A DNA stretch of 64,000 bases from Hoeflea_A sp965228785 (GTDB taxonomy: Bacteria > Pseudomonadota > Alphaproteobacteria > Rhizobiales > Rhizobiaceae). How positions within the stretch are numbered: position 1 is the first letter of the stretch; each line of letters starts with the position of its first letter. The notes under the pieces were generated by a model. The model did no database searches, was not told where the DNA came from, and was given only the letters and a program-made list of their open reading frames with translations. A program made the translations under genes and the position numbers. The DNA lies in NCBI GenBank assembly GCA_965228785.1, contig CBDDIF010000002.1, positions 744,001 to 808,000 on the forward strand, read 5' to 3'. This document shows positions 33,924 through 44,194 of this stretch, in pieces.

Positions 33924-35327
33924 TCACCCGATCAACCCCGGCAACCACAGGACGATCTGCGGAGCTGCGATCAGCACTGCTATCGTTGCAGCATCGGCGA
34001 CGAAGAACGGAGTAGCGCCGCGGAAAACGTCCTGAACTGAAATGTCCGGGCGCACACCAGCGACAACGAAACAGTTGAGGCCGATCGGCGGCGTGATCAG
34101 GCATAGCTCGGCCATCTTGACCACCAGGATGCCGAACCAGATGGCACAGCCTGTCGCCGACATGCCAAAGGCGCTGTCTGCGGCGGCAACCTCCGCACCA
34201 CCATTGAGGGCAATGACCGCCGGGTAAACGACCGGCAGGGTCAGCAGCAACATACCGATGGCATCCATGAACATGCCAAGCACCGCATAGGCCAGTAGGA
34301 TCAGGATCAGAGTCAGCATCGGGCTTTGCTCGAGCGACGTTATCCAGTCCGAAAATGCGCCGGGCAGATCGGCAAAACCGAGAAAGCGTACATAGATCAA
34401 CACGCCCCAGATGATGGTAAAAATCATCGCTGTAAGTTTGGCGGTTTCCAGCAGCGACTGGCGGAACTGCTTCCACCGCATGCCGCGAAACAACGCCATG
34501 CAGAACACCACGAACGCACCCAGTGCTCCACCCTCGGTCGGTGTACCCCAGGCGTCGCCACCGAACGGGTTGTAGATAAAGCAGATGATAATCACAACGA
34601 CAAAGACGATCGGCAGAGCCGGCGGCAGGGAGCGTAGACGTTCGCCCCAACCGAAGCCACGGACCGGCGGACCGAGGCGCTTCAAGGCTACCGCCATGAA
34701 CACAATCAGCCCGCCATAGATCAGCGCCGATACAGCACCCGGCACGAAGCCCGCCAGAAGCAGCCGACCGACATCCTGTTCAACGATAATGGCGTAGATC
34801 ACGAGGATAGCCGACGGCGGGATCAGCGATGCCAGCGTACCACCGGCAGCCACGACACCAGCGGCGAAACGCCGGTCATAGCCGAGGGCGAGCATCTCCG
34901 GTATGGCAATGCGCGCGAACACCGCGCTGGTGGCCACAGACGCTCCCGATACGGCGGCAAAGCCAGCCGTGGCAAATACCGTCGCCACGCCAAGGCCGCC
35001 CGGCAGCCAGCCAACCCAGCGTTTCGCCGCTTCAAAGAGCGCCTTTGTCAGCCCGGCGTAATAGGCCAGATAGCCGATCAGGATGAATGTTGGGATGAGC
35101 GACAACGCCTGCGATGTGATCTTCGAATGAGGCACCTGGCCGGCGGTCTTCACGGCCACCGTCAACGCCCAGGAAAACGAAGCCGGGTCATAGCCTTTCC
35201 TGGCCCAGAATATCCAGACGAGCCCGACCAACCCGGCAAGAGCTGCTGCGAAGGCAACCCGCATGCCCAAAATAACCATGACCAGCATGAAGGCTGATAC
35301 AATCAGGCCGATATCGATGGGATCCAT
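33924..35327 (-). CDS. dctM: TRAP transporter large permease subunit DctM
   Basis: The 467-residue protein has about 12 hydrophobic segments. It carries TRAP large-subunit features such as RVAFAAALAGLVGLVW, AGGTLASLIPPSAILVIYA and ITPPIGLNCFVVAGVRPDI. It forms the ion-coupled channel together with DctQ. The ATG at 35327 overlaps the dctQ stop (TGATG) and has GGGGAGGGG upstream; the longer open frame to 35525 overlaps dctQ and is not coding. Substrate is not shown by sequence. Confidence 0.93.
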   Translation of the reverse strand: MDPIDIGLIVSAFMLVMVILGMRVAFAAALAGLVGLVWIFWARKGYDPASFSWALTVAVKTAGQVPHSKITSQALSLIPTFILIGYLAYYAGLTKALFEAAKRWVGWLPGGLGVATVFATAGFAAVSGASVATSAVFARIAIPEMLALGYDRRFAAGVVAAGGTLASLIPPSAILVIYAIIVEQDVGRLLLAGFVPGAVSALIYGGLIVFMAVALKRLGPPVRGFGWGERLRSLPPALPIVFVVVIIICFIYNPFGGDAWGTPTEGGALGAFVVFCMALFRGMRWKQFRQSLLETAKLTAMIFTIIWGVLIYVRFLGFADLPGAFSDWITSLEQSPMLTLILILLAYAVLGMFMDAIGMLLLTLPVVYPAVIALNGGAEVAAADSAFGMSATGCAIWFGILVVKMAELCLITPPIGLNCFVVAGVRPDISVQDVFRGATPFFVADAATIAVLIAAPQIVLWLPGLIG

Positions 35328-35971
35328 CAGCCCCTCCCCCCATTGTCGAAGCCTGAAACGGTGGCGGCCTCCTCGGCTGCCTGGGTTGCGACATCTTCGA
35401 TGAGAGGAACGGCGACCGGTCGGCTCGTACCGGTACGCAGAGCCCGGCCGTAACCCCAGAGCTGCAGCAGTAGCCGCAGGCTCAGAACCGAAAAGGCGAT
35501 CGGCGCGAGCAGTTTTCCGGGCCACAGAGGAATGCCGATGTCCATCGAACTGTCACGGCTCCACAAAGGTGCGGCAAAATCGAAGGATCGCTCGAAATGG
35601 GCATAGGAGCCCCAGGTCAGGAGCAGCATCAGAACAAGCATCGCCGCCGTCGACAGCACCTCTGCCGCCCACAGCGGCCGGCCTGTCAGAAAACCGATAA
35701 CCAGATCCATGCGGATATGACCGCCCAGGCGCTGGGTGTATGATACGGCAACGAAAGCGATGAGCGGCATGGCCTGCTCGATCCAGTCGACATAGCCGGG
35801 CAGCGGGCTGTTGGCGAAATTGCGGCCGCTGACGCTCACCACCGCCAGCAACATCAATGAAAACACGGCAAGACCGCCGAGCAATGCCAGTTGACGCTCA
35901 ATCCGGAACAATGCCCGGTCGCATCGGCTCAGCAGTGAGTTGTCCTGCAGGATCGACGATTCAGCAGCCAT
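35327..35971 (-). CDS. dctQ: TRAP transporter small permease subunit DctQ
   Basis: The 214-residue protein has four membrane helices. The family motif region is present: RNFANSPLPGYVDWIEQAMPLIAF (residues in the first half) and SYTQRLGGHIRMDLVIGFL. It partners DctM. GGGGAGG lies just before the ATG. The C-terminal ~30 residues after the last helix are an extra cytoplasmic tail. Confidence 0.92.
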   Translation of the reverse strand: MAAESSILQDNSLLSRCDRALFRIERQLALLGGLAVFSLMLLAVVSVSGRNFANSPLPGYVDWIEQAMPLIAFVAVSYTQRLGGHIRMDLVIGFLTGRPLWAAEVLSTAAMLVLMLLLTWGSYAHFERSFDFAAPLWSRDSSMDIGIPLWPGKLLAPIAFSVLSLRLLLQLWGYGRALRTGTSRPVAVPLIEDVATQAAEEAATVSGFDNGGRG

Positions 35972-36032
35972 TATTTCCTCCCCATGGCGAGAACCGCAGC
36001 GAGATCTTTTCGCTGCGGTTTTGCAATCGCCG

Positions 36033-37043
36033 TCAGTTTGCGGAAATGGTGCTGACCGTCAGGTCGTAGAGCTCCTGGGCAGGCAATCCCCGGGCTTTGT
36101 TTTCTTCGATCCACGCCTGTGCTGCGGGGCCGGCGACGCGCTGGCGAAAGTCATCGAGTTCCGCATCGCTGTAGGTCACCGCTTCGATCCCCTTGTCGGC
36201 CAGCGCCGGACCCCAGGCGTCCATGGTCTTGCCGTTGTAGGTCTCGACGTAGTGCTGCAAGGCCTCATCGACCGAGTCCAGCAAGGCATCGCGGTGCGGG
36301 TCGGAAAGGTCATTGAGCGCGTCGGTGTTGACCACGACCGGGCAATTGACTGTCCCCGGATTGAGGTTGGTCGTCCACCAGTTGGCGCTCTCTACCGTAC
36401 CGAAGGCCATGTGAGCATGGGGAGCAAAAGCCACCGCCTTGACGACGCCGGAATCCAGCGCCTGGCGCACTTCCGATGCGGACATCGACGTTGGAACGGC
36501 GCCGACTGCCGCCATCGCCTTGCCGATACCGCCGGTGGCGCGAACAGTCAGTCCGTCGTAGTCCTTCAGCGCCTTGGGAGGCGCTCCAACGCCAGCAATG
36601 TTGTATTGCGGCAGCGGCGACGGCATCAGCAGTGTCGCGTTCCACCGCGCCATGTCCTTCCGGGTCGCCGGATGTGCATAAACAGTCATCGACACCTCTA
36701 TCTCCTTCTCAAGGGAATCGACCCCGAGGAAAGGCAGTTCGAGCACCGTGATCGACGGGTTCTTGTCGGCGTGGTAGCCGGCACAGAATTGGGCCATTTC
36801 GAAAGCGCCAATGGAAATGCCGTCGAGATTCTCGCGGTTTTTTGACAGTCCGCCATAGGAAAGGTTGAGCGTGAATTCGCCATTGGTCTTGGCGGCAACG
36901 AGTTCAGCCAGCTTCTCGACGTGCTCGGTGAAAGCGCGCCGTTTGCCCCAAAGCGAAACGTTCCATTCGGCAGCGGCGGCCTCGCCGACCAGCAAGACCG
37001 ACAGGGCGATGGCGGTGGTGTATTTGAGAAAATTGCGATGCAT
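36033..37043 (-). CDS. dctP: TRAP transporter substrate-binding protein DctP
   Basis: The 336-residue periplasmic protein has a signal peptide (YTTAIALSVLLVGEAAAA) and the DctP fold. MAQFCAGYHADKNPSI and VRATGGIGKAMAAVGAVPTSM contain the usual substrate-contact stretch, although the canonical Arg pattern for C4-dicarboxylates is not obvious to me. It is first in the transport operon, 61 bases before dctQ. GGGAGGACATC precedes the ATG. The ligand could be any carboxylate-bearing compound. Confidence 0.9.
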   Translation of the reverse strand: MHRNFLKYTTAIALSVLLVGEAAAAEWNVSLWGKRRAFTEHVEKLAELVAAKTNGEFTLNLSYGGLSKNRENLDGISIGAFEMAQFCAGYHADKNPSITVLELPFLGVDSLEKEIEVSMTVYAHPATRKDMARWNATLLMPSPLPQYNIAGVGAPPKALKDYDGLTVRATGGIGKAMAAVGAVPTSMSASEVRQALDSGVVKAVAFAPHAHMAFGTVESANWWTTNLNPGTVNCPVVVNTDALNDLSDPHRDALLDSVDEALQHYVETYNGKTMDAWGPALADKGIEAVTYSDAELDDFRQRVAGPAAQAWIEENKARGLPAQELYDLTVSTISAN

Positions 37044-37127
37044 GATGTCCTCCCGACAGCAGATGCGCGGCGACGGCCGCGCGGCGGCGGGACAGTGCCA
37101 CGGCTATGGGCGCAATTTCTTCGATGT

Positions 37128-37169
37128 AATCCGCAGGACGGCCTTCATTGTGCCCTGCGGATTTCCGCA
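37128..37169 (-). promoter_or_regulatory. Inverted repeats between dctD and dctP
   Basis: AATCCGCAGG (37128-37137) and CCTGCGGATT (37154-37163) are a perfect 10-base inverted repeat with a 16-base spacer. An overlapping second dyad, TGCGGA-TT-TCCGCA, lies at 37156-37169. Three copies of one half-site upstream of dctP suggest binding sites for the adjacent regulator. A terminator for dctD is unlikely because no T-run follows. Confidence 0.5.
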
Positions 37170-37189
37170 AGGCCCCCCGGGACCGTGTT

Positions 37190-38527
37190 CTAAATCAACT
37201 CTTCGCGGTCGATGTTGAGCTTGACCAGTTTCTCGTTGAGGGTGCGACGTCCGATCCCCAGGGCTTCGGCCACGGCATCCATTCGCCCACCATGGGCGAT
37301 GAGGGCTTTGCCAATGATCTGTCTCTCGAAAGCTGCCACCGCCTCGCGCAATGTATCCGGGATATCGCTGGCGTCTTCTGCCGTCGCGAGAGCCTCAGTC
37401 ACCGACCCGAGACCGCGACGGGCGGCCAGGATCCGACGTTCGGCGACATTGCGCAACTCGCGGACATTGCCTGGCCACTCATGCGCCAGCAGCGCCGCCA
37501 GGTCATCATTGGTCAGCTCCGGCGAAACGATTTCGTAGGTTTCGGCCAGCGTGTGCAAGAAGTGCGTGAACAGCAAAACGATGTCGTCGCGCCGATTACG
37601 CAGAGGTGACAAGCTGATCGAAAGGGCACCAAGCCTGTAGTAAATGTCCGGCCTCAGTCGTCCGTCCTCAATTGCCATCTGCGGATCGATCGATCCTGCC
37701 GACACGACCCTGACATCAACCTGTCGGGTATCCGTCTTGCCGACCGGCGCAATCTCGCCGCTCTCAAGCGCGCGCAACAAAGCCCCCTGCTGATCCATCA
37801 ACAATGCTTCAAATTCGTCGAGAAACAGTGTGCCTCGGTCGGCCCGGACGAAATAACCGGCTTCGCCTGCTGTCGGGTCGCCAAACAGCAACCGCTCGAA
37901 TTGCTGCGCCGGCAGGGAGGCGCAGTGAACAGGCACGAAAGGCCCGGCGCAACGCGGACTGAGGTCGTGCAGAGCACGGGCCACGACCTCCTTGCCCGTT
38001 CCGGTCTCGCCCAGCAGCATGACGGGAGATTGGTGTAAAGCGGCATCCTGCACCTGCGCCCGCAGGTCGGACATCGCCCCGGTTTCGCCCATTATGGTGC
38101 GGTCGAGGCCGGACAAATCGGCCAGGCGGGCACGCAGGTTGCGATTGTCCTGTTTCAAACGGTGGCCTTGCGCCGCCTGCTGCAATACCGTTATCAGGCG
38201 TCCAGGATGATAGGGCTTTTCAAGGAAATTGTGGGCTCCCTTGCCCATCGCCTCGACCGCCAGCGGCACGTCACCATGGGCTGAGATAAGCACCACCGGC
38301 AGATCCGGGTGGAGTTCACGGGTGTTTTCCAGGAGATCAAGCCCGGACATTCCCGGCATTCGCATATCGGTCAGCACCACATCGGGAAGCGAGCGCGACA
38401 TGGCAGTGAGTGCGTCACTTGCCCTGAAATGGGCTTCAACTTCGAAGCCGGCTTTGTCCAGCAAAAGCGAGAGCGAGTCGCGCACCGTTCGGTCGTCATC
38501 GATCAGTAGCACTCTAAGGGCTTGCAT
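37190..38527 (-). CDS. dctD: DctD-like NtrC-family response regulator lacking the GAFTGA motif
   Basis: The 445-residue protein has a receiver (Asp in PDVVLTDMRMPGMSG), AAA+ domain (Walker A GETGTGKE, Walker B RGTLFLDEFEAL) and a Fis-type C-terminal helix-turn-helix (MDAVAEALGIGRRTLNEKL). Where GAFTGA should be, it reads FGDPTAGEAGYFVRAD, so the sigma-54 contact loop is missing. Such regulators, for example Rhodobacter NtrC, work without sigma-54. It begins 8 bases after dctB stops and should control the TRAP genes. The AAA+ Arg finger region looks otherwise normal. Confidence 0.88.
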   Translation of the reverse strand: MQALRVLLIDDDRTVRDSLSLLLDKAGFEVEAHFRASDALTAMSRSLPDVVLTDMRMPGMSGLDLLENTRELHPDLPVVLISAHGDVPLAVEAMGKGAHNFLEKPYHPGRLITVLQQAAQGHRLKQDNRNLRARLADLSGLDRTIMGETGAMSDLRAQVQDAALHQSPVMLLGETGTGKEVVARALHDLSPRCAGPFVPVHCASLPAQQFERLLFGDPTAGEAGYFVRADRGTLFLDEFEALLMDQQGALLRALESGEIAPVGKTDTRQVDVRVVSAGSIDPQMAIEDGRLRPDIYYRLGALSISLSPLRNRRDDIVLLFTHFLHTLAETYEIVSPELTNDDLAALLAHEWPGNVRELRNVAERRILAARRGLGSVTEALATAEDASDIPDTLREAVAAFERQIIGKALIAHGGRMDAVAEALGIGRRTLNEKLVKLNIDREELI

Positions 38528-38535
38528 TGCGGACC

Positions 38536-40359
<1,824 letters not shown>

Positions 40360-40413
40360 TCCGCCCTTATAATGGGCCACGAGGCGGTCGACCAGAACAA
40401 GCCGCACCCACGA

Positions 40414-41037
40414 CTACGCAGCGCGAACCGGCTGACGCAAAACAGTCTTGAGTTTCTCCGGCGCAGTTTTTCTCGGATCGCCGAGATAGATTTCGTGGTG
40501 GTGCCCCGATTCTACAAGACCATTTTCCGGTAGGAACTCGGAGTGCAGCCGCTTCAGGGTCGGCCCTTCCTCCGAATAGGGACCTATGTGCATGATCTGT
40601 ACGGCCTGCCCTTCGTGGTAGCTCTTGAGCTGCAGCGCCGGTAGCGCAGGAAGATCGGCGGATTTCTGTACCACGAGACGAATTTCCTCGACGTCCTCGT
40701 TCACGATCCACTCCGGTTGCATGATCATCACGGTCCACTGCCAAGCGTCCTTGTCTCCGGTCAGGAAGACATCCATATCGTCAGCCCACCACAGAGCCTG
40801 GAGCGGGGGGACGACGTAATCGCGGCCGTATTTCGACTTCGATAGAAACTTCAGTTTGAAAGACATCGGATACAGCGCCGCGAGCGCGCGGGCATATTCG
40901 CACTCGGCTTCTGAGTTAGGAGCGCCCTTCCCGTCCATCATCAGAAACTGTAGTGGAGGCACATCGACCACGGAGAAATCCTTCGCCGACGGCGCGAACA
41001 ATGTTTTCATCGTCTTCTTGAAGTCAATCTTGCTCAT
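40414..41037 (-). CDS. GyrI-like small-molecule-binding domain protein
   Basis: The 207-residue protein belongs to the GyrI-like/SOUL-related group: VPPLQFLMMDGKGAPNSEAE at the start, LKSYHEGQAVQIMHIGPYSEEGPT in the middle (quoted in part, MHIGPYSEEG) and HHEIYLGDPRK near the end. Such domains bind amphipathic small molecules and are often paired with a regulator. Its start overlaps the padR stop region by 14 bases, with GGGAG 6 bases upstream, so the two are cotranscribed. Confidence 0.82.
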   Translation of the reverse strand: MSKIDFKKTMKTLFAPSAKDFSVVDVPPLQFLMMDGKGAPNSEAECEYARALAALYPMSFKLKFLSKSKYGRDYVVPPLQALWWADDMDVFLTGDKDAWQWTVMIMQPEWIVNEDVEEIRLVVQKSADLPALPALQLKSYHEGQAVQIMHIGPYSEEGPTLKRLHSEFLPENGLVESGHHHEIYLGDPRKTAPEKLKTVLRQPVRAA

Positions 41038-41566
41038 CTTCGTCTCCCAGTAGTTTCATGGTTCTTTGCAGCCAATCGATTTCCGCCTGCAATTGGCTCA
41101 GGCTGTAGTCGAATACGGATGTCACGAACGGCGGTGCTTGGCCGGCGCGGCCCTGTGCGTCTTCCACATTTGCAACGATGGCCTGGAGAGCCGTCAGTCG
41201 ACGCGACAACGCTTGGATGCCCTCCTGCGGAGGAATGGTCGGCCAGTTCGACAGACCGAGCAGGATGGAAGGGTAAAGCGGGTGCGGCGCTTCAAGTGCG
41301 ACAACGGTTTTTCGCTGGAACGCCTCCCGGCCCGAATGGGTCGGACTATAAATCTTGCGCGTTTTTTTCAGCGGATCCCGCTGGCTGGAAGCAAGGCCCC
41401 TCTTCTCGAGCCGATTGAGAATGAAATAGATCGAAGAAAACGCAAGCTCGGTCCATTCGCGCATGCCTCGCTGCTGAATGACCTGCTCAAGATCATAGCC
41501 ATGGCTCGGCCGCTCCACCAGCAGCCCGAGAACCGCATACTCAGCGTTGGTCAGATCATCAGTCAT
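41024..41566 (-). CDS. PadR-family transcriptional regulator
   Basis: The 180-residue protein has the PadR winged helix: AEYAVLGLLVERPSHGYDLEQ, then AFSSIYFILNRLEKRGLAS and RKIYSPTHSGREAF. A C-terminal helical dimerisation part has EIDWLQRTMKLL. PadR proteins are usually repressors released by small phenolics or drugs. There is no Shine-Dalgarno before the ATG; an operator-like inverted repeat ends at the base next to it, so the mRNA may be leaderless. It is coupled to the GyrI-like gene. Confidence 0.9.
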   Translation of the reverse strand: MTDDLTNAEYAVLGLLVERPSHGYDLEQVIQQRGMREWTELAFSSIYFILNRLEKRGLASSQRDPLKKTRKIYSPTHSGREAFQRKTVVALEAPHPLYPSILLGLSNWPTIPPQEGIQALSRRLTALQAIVANVEDAQGRAGQAPPFVTSVFDYSLSQLQAEIDWLQRTMKLLGDEDEQD

Positions 41567-41584
41567 TATTCTAGCACTAGAGTA
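41567..41584 (-). promoter_or_regulatory. Operator-like inverted repeat at the padR start
   Basis: The minus strand reads TACTCTAG-TG-CTAGAATA; the arms match at 7 of 8 positions. It directly abuts the padR ATG (41566), so a bound dimer would block the promoter or start. Autoregulation is typical of PadR proteins; the assignment is inference. Confidence 0.5.
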
Positions 41585-41824
41585 AAATGCTGAATGGTGT
41601 CAAGGATCGGCCGTTTTTGTGACAACAGAATGCTCAGTCCGCCTGACTGCCCTTCAGAAAGACGCAGACGTTCCCTTCGCCATATCCAATGATTTCAAAG
41701 GTGGACAGTGGAGCTTTGGTTTGCGCTTCAGATCGGGGACAGAGTCGAAACCCCCGTCACCGTCGTCAGAGACGGGATCTCCGGATCTGCTGTAACGGCG
41801 GCAGTTGCCTGCCTCTGGCGCACT

Positions 41825-42379
41825 TTACCGAACCTGGTCGAGCAATCGCTTGCACTCGAGTAGATCATACAGGGCTTCCTGTAGCAGCGACCGGTCATCT
41901 TTTGATATCTCGGCGCCCTGCCCTGCATCCGCCTGCTGACCGTTCGCTGAGGTCGGCGCACGTAAGCTGGTCGGAACCTTCGCTTGACCGACGATCCGAT
42001 CGCCATCGAAGCCGGGATCTTGGATATTCGCGGCCGCAGGCGCCTGGGTCTTTCGTTCAGCCTCTTCGGCCTTCGTGAAGGAGGCCAACGCCTCAGCTGC
42101 CGTGACCTCCCCTGATCCAATGGCAATCGCAAACCGCGGACCGTTCTGCCTGAGAAGTTTCTGAACGCCCTTGATCGTGTAGCCCTGATCGTAAAGCAGG
42201 TGGCGAATACCGCGCAATAGATCGATATCGTCCGGACGGTAGTAGCGTCGCCCGCCACCGCGTTTCATCGGCTTTATCTGGTTGAACCGCGTTTCCCAGA
42301 AGCGCAGCACGTGTTGCGGCAGATCCAATTCGTCAGCAACTTCGCTGATTGTGCGAAAAGCGTCAGGTCCTTTGTCCAT
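41825..42379 (-). CDS. MerR-family transcriptional regulator
   Basis: From the ATG at 42379 the protein has 184 residues. The MerR helix-turn-helix and wing are clear: FRTISEVADELDLPQHVLRF, WETRFNQIKPMKRGGGRRYY and GIRHLLYDQGYTIKGVQKLL. The C-terminal region is variable, with no Cys metal site. This MerR gene downstream of ihfA is conserved in rhizobia, where its function is not well known. Longer in-frame starts exist (42409, 42430) without better ribosome-binding sites. Confidence 0.88.
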   Translation of the reverse strand: MDKGPDAFRTISEVADELDLPQHVLRFWETRFNQIKPMKRGGGRRYYRPDDIDLLRGIRHLLYDQGYTIKGVQKLLRQNGPRFAIAIGSGEVTAAEALASFTKAEEAERKTQAPAAANIQDPGFDGDRIVGQAKVPTSLRAPTSANGQQADAGQGAEISKDDRSLLQEALYDLLECKRLLDQVR

Positions 42380-42753
42380 GGCCGTCTGATCCCGTTCTGG
42401 TCTGGGCATTGCAAGCCGGCTCAAGAGCATTTGCCGTGCCCGTGTCGCCCTCGCGTCACCAGATGACCTCTCAAGACCTCGTCCCCACTGTCAGAGGCCG
42501 ATTGCAACGTCCCGGCTCCTGGTCCTGCCGGTGTTTGAATCGGAGGCCACCTGATAGACTACGCCACTGAATTGAGGCGGTATTGAGTCGCTATTGCAAC
42601 GCTTCGGCTGACTTTTTTCAAGCAGCGGGCGAAGAAAGTGTGTGGATGAATCCCAGCACTGTACGGCTGGAGTAGACTGTGCGCGAAAACAGGCCAGCGA
42701 ACGATCTTCCCTGTGATGGTTGGAAGATAGGAAGAACGAAGTGTGACAGAGGG
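42380..42753. other. Intergenic region between ihfA and the MerR gene
   Basis: These 374 bases hold no ORF with a credible start. ATTGCAACG occurs at 42501-42509 and 42593-42601, and CCGGC/GCCGG arms (42512-42516, 42527-42531) could form a short hairpin. A tRNA-like T-loop (GTTTGAATC at ~42533) has no matching stems. It presumably carries the MerR promoter. Confidence 0.4.
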
Positions 42754-43077
42754 TCAGGATTTGCCTGAGTTTTTGCGATCTATGTGGGCGTCAAGCACCC
42801 GTTGTTTCAGAACGTTCGAGGCCTTGAAAGTCATCACCCGGCGCGGAGAGATCGGAACCTCTTCACCCGTCTTTGGGTTACGCCCGATGCGCTCGTTCTT
42901 GTCGCGAATCTGGAAGGTCGCAAAGGAGGACAGTTTGACACTTTCGCCACGTACGATGGCGTTGCAGACCTCGTCAATGACCATTTCTACAAGAGATGCG
43001 GATTCCGTTCTTGAAAGTCCCACCTTGCGGAACACCGCTTCCGCGAGGTCTGCCCTCGTGACCGTCTTTCCGCCCAT
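42754..43077 (-). CDS. ihfA: Integration host factor subunit alpha
   Basis: The 107-residue protein from the ATG at 43077 is IHF-alpha: TRADLAEAVFRKVGLSRTES, VKLSSFATFQIRDKNERIGR and the DNA-intercalating arm NPKTGEEVPISPRRVMTFKA. It bends DNA as a heterodimer with IhfB. IHF is also the usual partner at sigma-54 promoters, relevant to the alginate locus. It follows fabH, as in rhizobia. Confidence 0.95.
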   Translation of the reverse strand: MGGKTVTRADLAEAVFRKVGLSRTESASLVEMVIDEVCNAIVRGESVKLSSFATFQIRDKNERIGRNPKTGEEVPISPRRVMTFKASNVLKQRVLDAHIDRKNSGKS

Positions 43078-43220
43078 TGAACCGCAACCATCCCCGCATT
43101 TATTCTCCCGGATTTCACCGGGTTTTCTCAAGAGTATTGGCCAATCGATGGTGGGTCAAGCCGTGATTTTGTTGCAGCGCATCGATAAATGCATGAAAAT
43201 CATGATTTTTCCGTTGGACG

Positions 43221-44192
43221 CTACCAACGAACCAGAACGGCGCCCCAAGTGAAACCGCCCCCCATTGCCTCCAGTAACACGACATCGTTTTCCTTGATGC
43301 GACCATCATCCAGCGCATCGACCAGCGCAAGCGGAATGGATGCGGCCGAAGTGTTGCCATAGCGGTCGACTGTGATGACCACCTTCGCAGGATCGATGCC
43401 GAGTTTCTTCGCCGAAGCGTCGATGATGCGTTTGTTCGCCTGATGCGGCACAAACCAGTCGATGTCGTCGGCGGTCAGACCAGTGGTGTCAAACACGGAT
43501 TCAATCACGTCGGTGATCATGCCAACCGCATGTTTGAAAACCTCGCGGCCCTGCATGCGCAGATGACCCACCGTCTGCGTGCTTGATGGACCACCGTCCA
43601 CGTAGAGCTTTTCCTTGTGGCTGCCATCTGAACGCAGTTTCGAGGCGAGCACACCGCGATCTTGCAATTCGCCATCCGATTCCACGGCCTCGAGGACAAG
43701 GGCTCCGGCGCCGTCGCCGAAGAGCACGCAGGTGCCCCGATCTTCCCAGTCGAGAATGCGTGAAAAGGTCTCGGCGCCGATAACCAAAGCCCGTTTGGCC
43801 AATCCGGTGCGAAGATAGGCATCGGCCGTCGTCATCGCGTAGACGAAGCCCGTGCATACTGCCTGGACGTCGAAAGCGGCACCTTGGCGTATGCCAAGCC
43901 GGTTCTGGATATCGACGGCGGCAGCCGGAAAGGTGTTGTCCGGTGTTGATGTCGCCACAATGACCAGGTCGATATCCTGGGCGTTCATTCCGGCCCGGTC
44001 GAGTGCGGCTTGGGCGGCACCTGCCCCGAGCGAGCAGGTTGTTTCGTGATCGCCTGCGATATAGCGCTGCTTGATGCCGGTTCGCTGAATGATCCACTCG
44101 TCGGTGGTTGCGACGACATTTTCCAGCTCCTGGTTGGTCACCACCTTCTCGGGAAGGCAGGACCCGTAACCACGCACCACTGATCGGATCAT
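43221..44192 (-). CDS. fabH: 3-Oxoacyl-[ACP] synthase III FabH
   Basis: The 323-residue enzyme starts type II fatty acid synthesis by condensing acetyl-CoA with malonyl-ACP. The triad is visible: Cys in AVCTGFVYAM, His in VPHQANKRII, Asn in YGNTSAASIP. The start at 44192 (MIRSVV) has AGGGGTGAG upstream and lies 2 bases past the plsX stop. An in-frame GTG at 44198 is less likely. Confidence 0.96.
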   Translation of the reverse strand: MIRSVVRGYGSCLPEKVVTNQELENVVATTDEWIIQRTGIKQRYIAGDHETTCSLGAGAAQAALDRAGMNAQDIDLVIVATSTPDNTFPAAAVDIQNRLGIRQGAAFDVQAVCTGFVYAMTTADAYLRTGLAKRALVIGAETFSRILDWEDRGTCVLFGDGAGALVLEAVESDGELQDRGVLASKLRSDGSHKEKLYVDGGPSSTQTVGHLRMQGREVFKHAVGMITDVIESVFDTTGLTADDIDWFVPHQANKRIIDASAKKLGIDPAKVVITVDRYGNTSAASIPLALVDALDDGRIKENDVVLLEAMGGGFTWGAVLVRW

Positions 44193-44194
44193 TC

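Noticed and set aside
35327..35525. N-terminal extension of dctM upstream of 35327
   Set aside because: It overlaps dctQ in another frame; the ATG at 35327 has a strong ribosome-binding site and the normal family start.
37086..37155. Sigma-54-like candidates TGGCACTGTCCCGCC (37086-37100) and GGGCACAATGAAGGC (37141-37155) before dctP
   Set aside because: The first has no valid -12 half at the right spacing and the second departs from consensus in both halves. The adjacent regulator also lacks GAFTGA.
42500..42590. tRNA-like T-loop (GTTTGAATC) between ihfA and the MerR gene
   Set aside because: No 5-bp T-stem, acceptor stem or anticodon arm can be formed on either strand.
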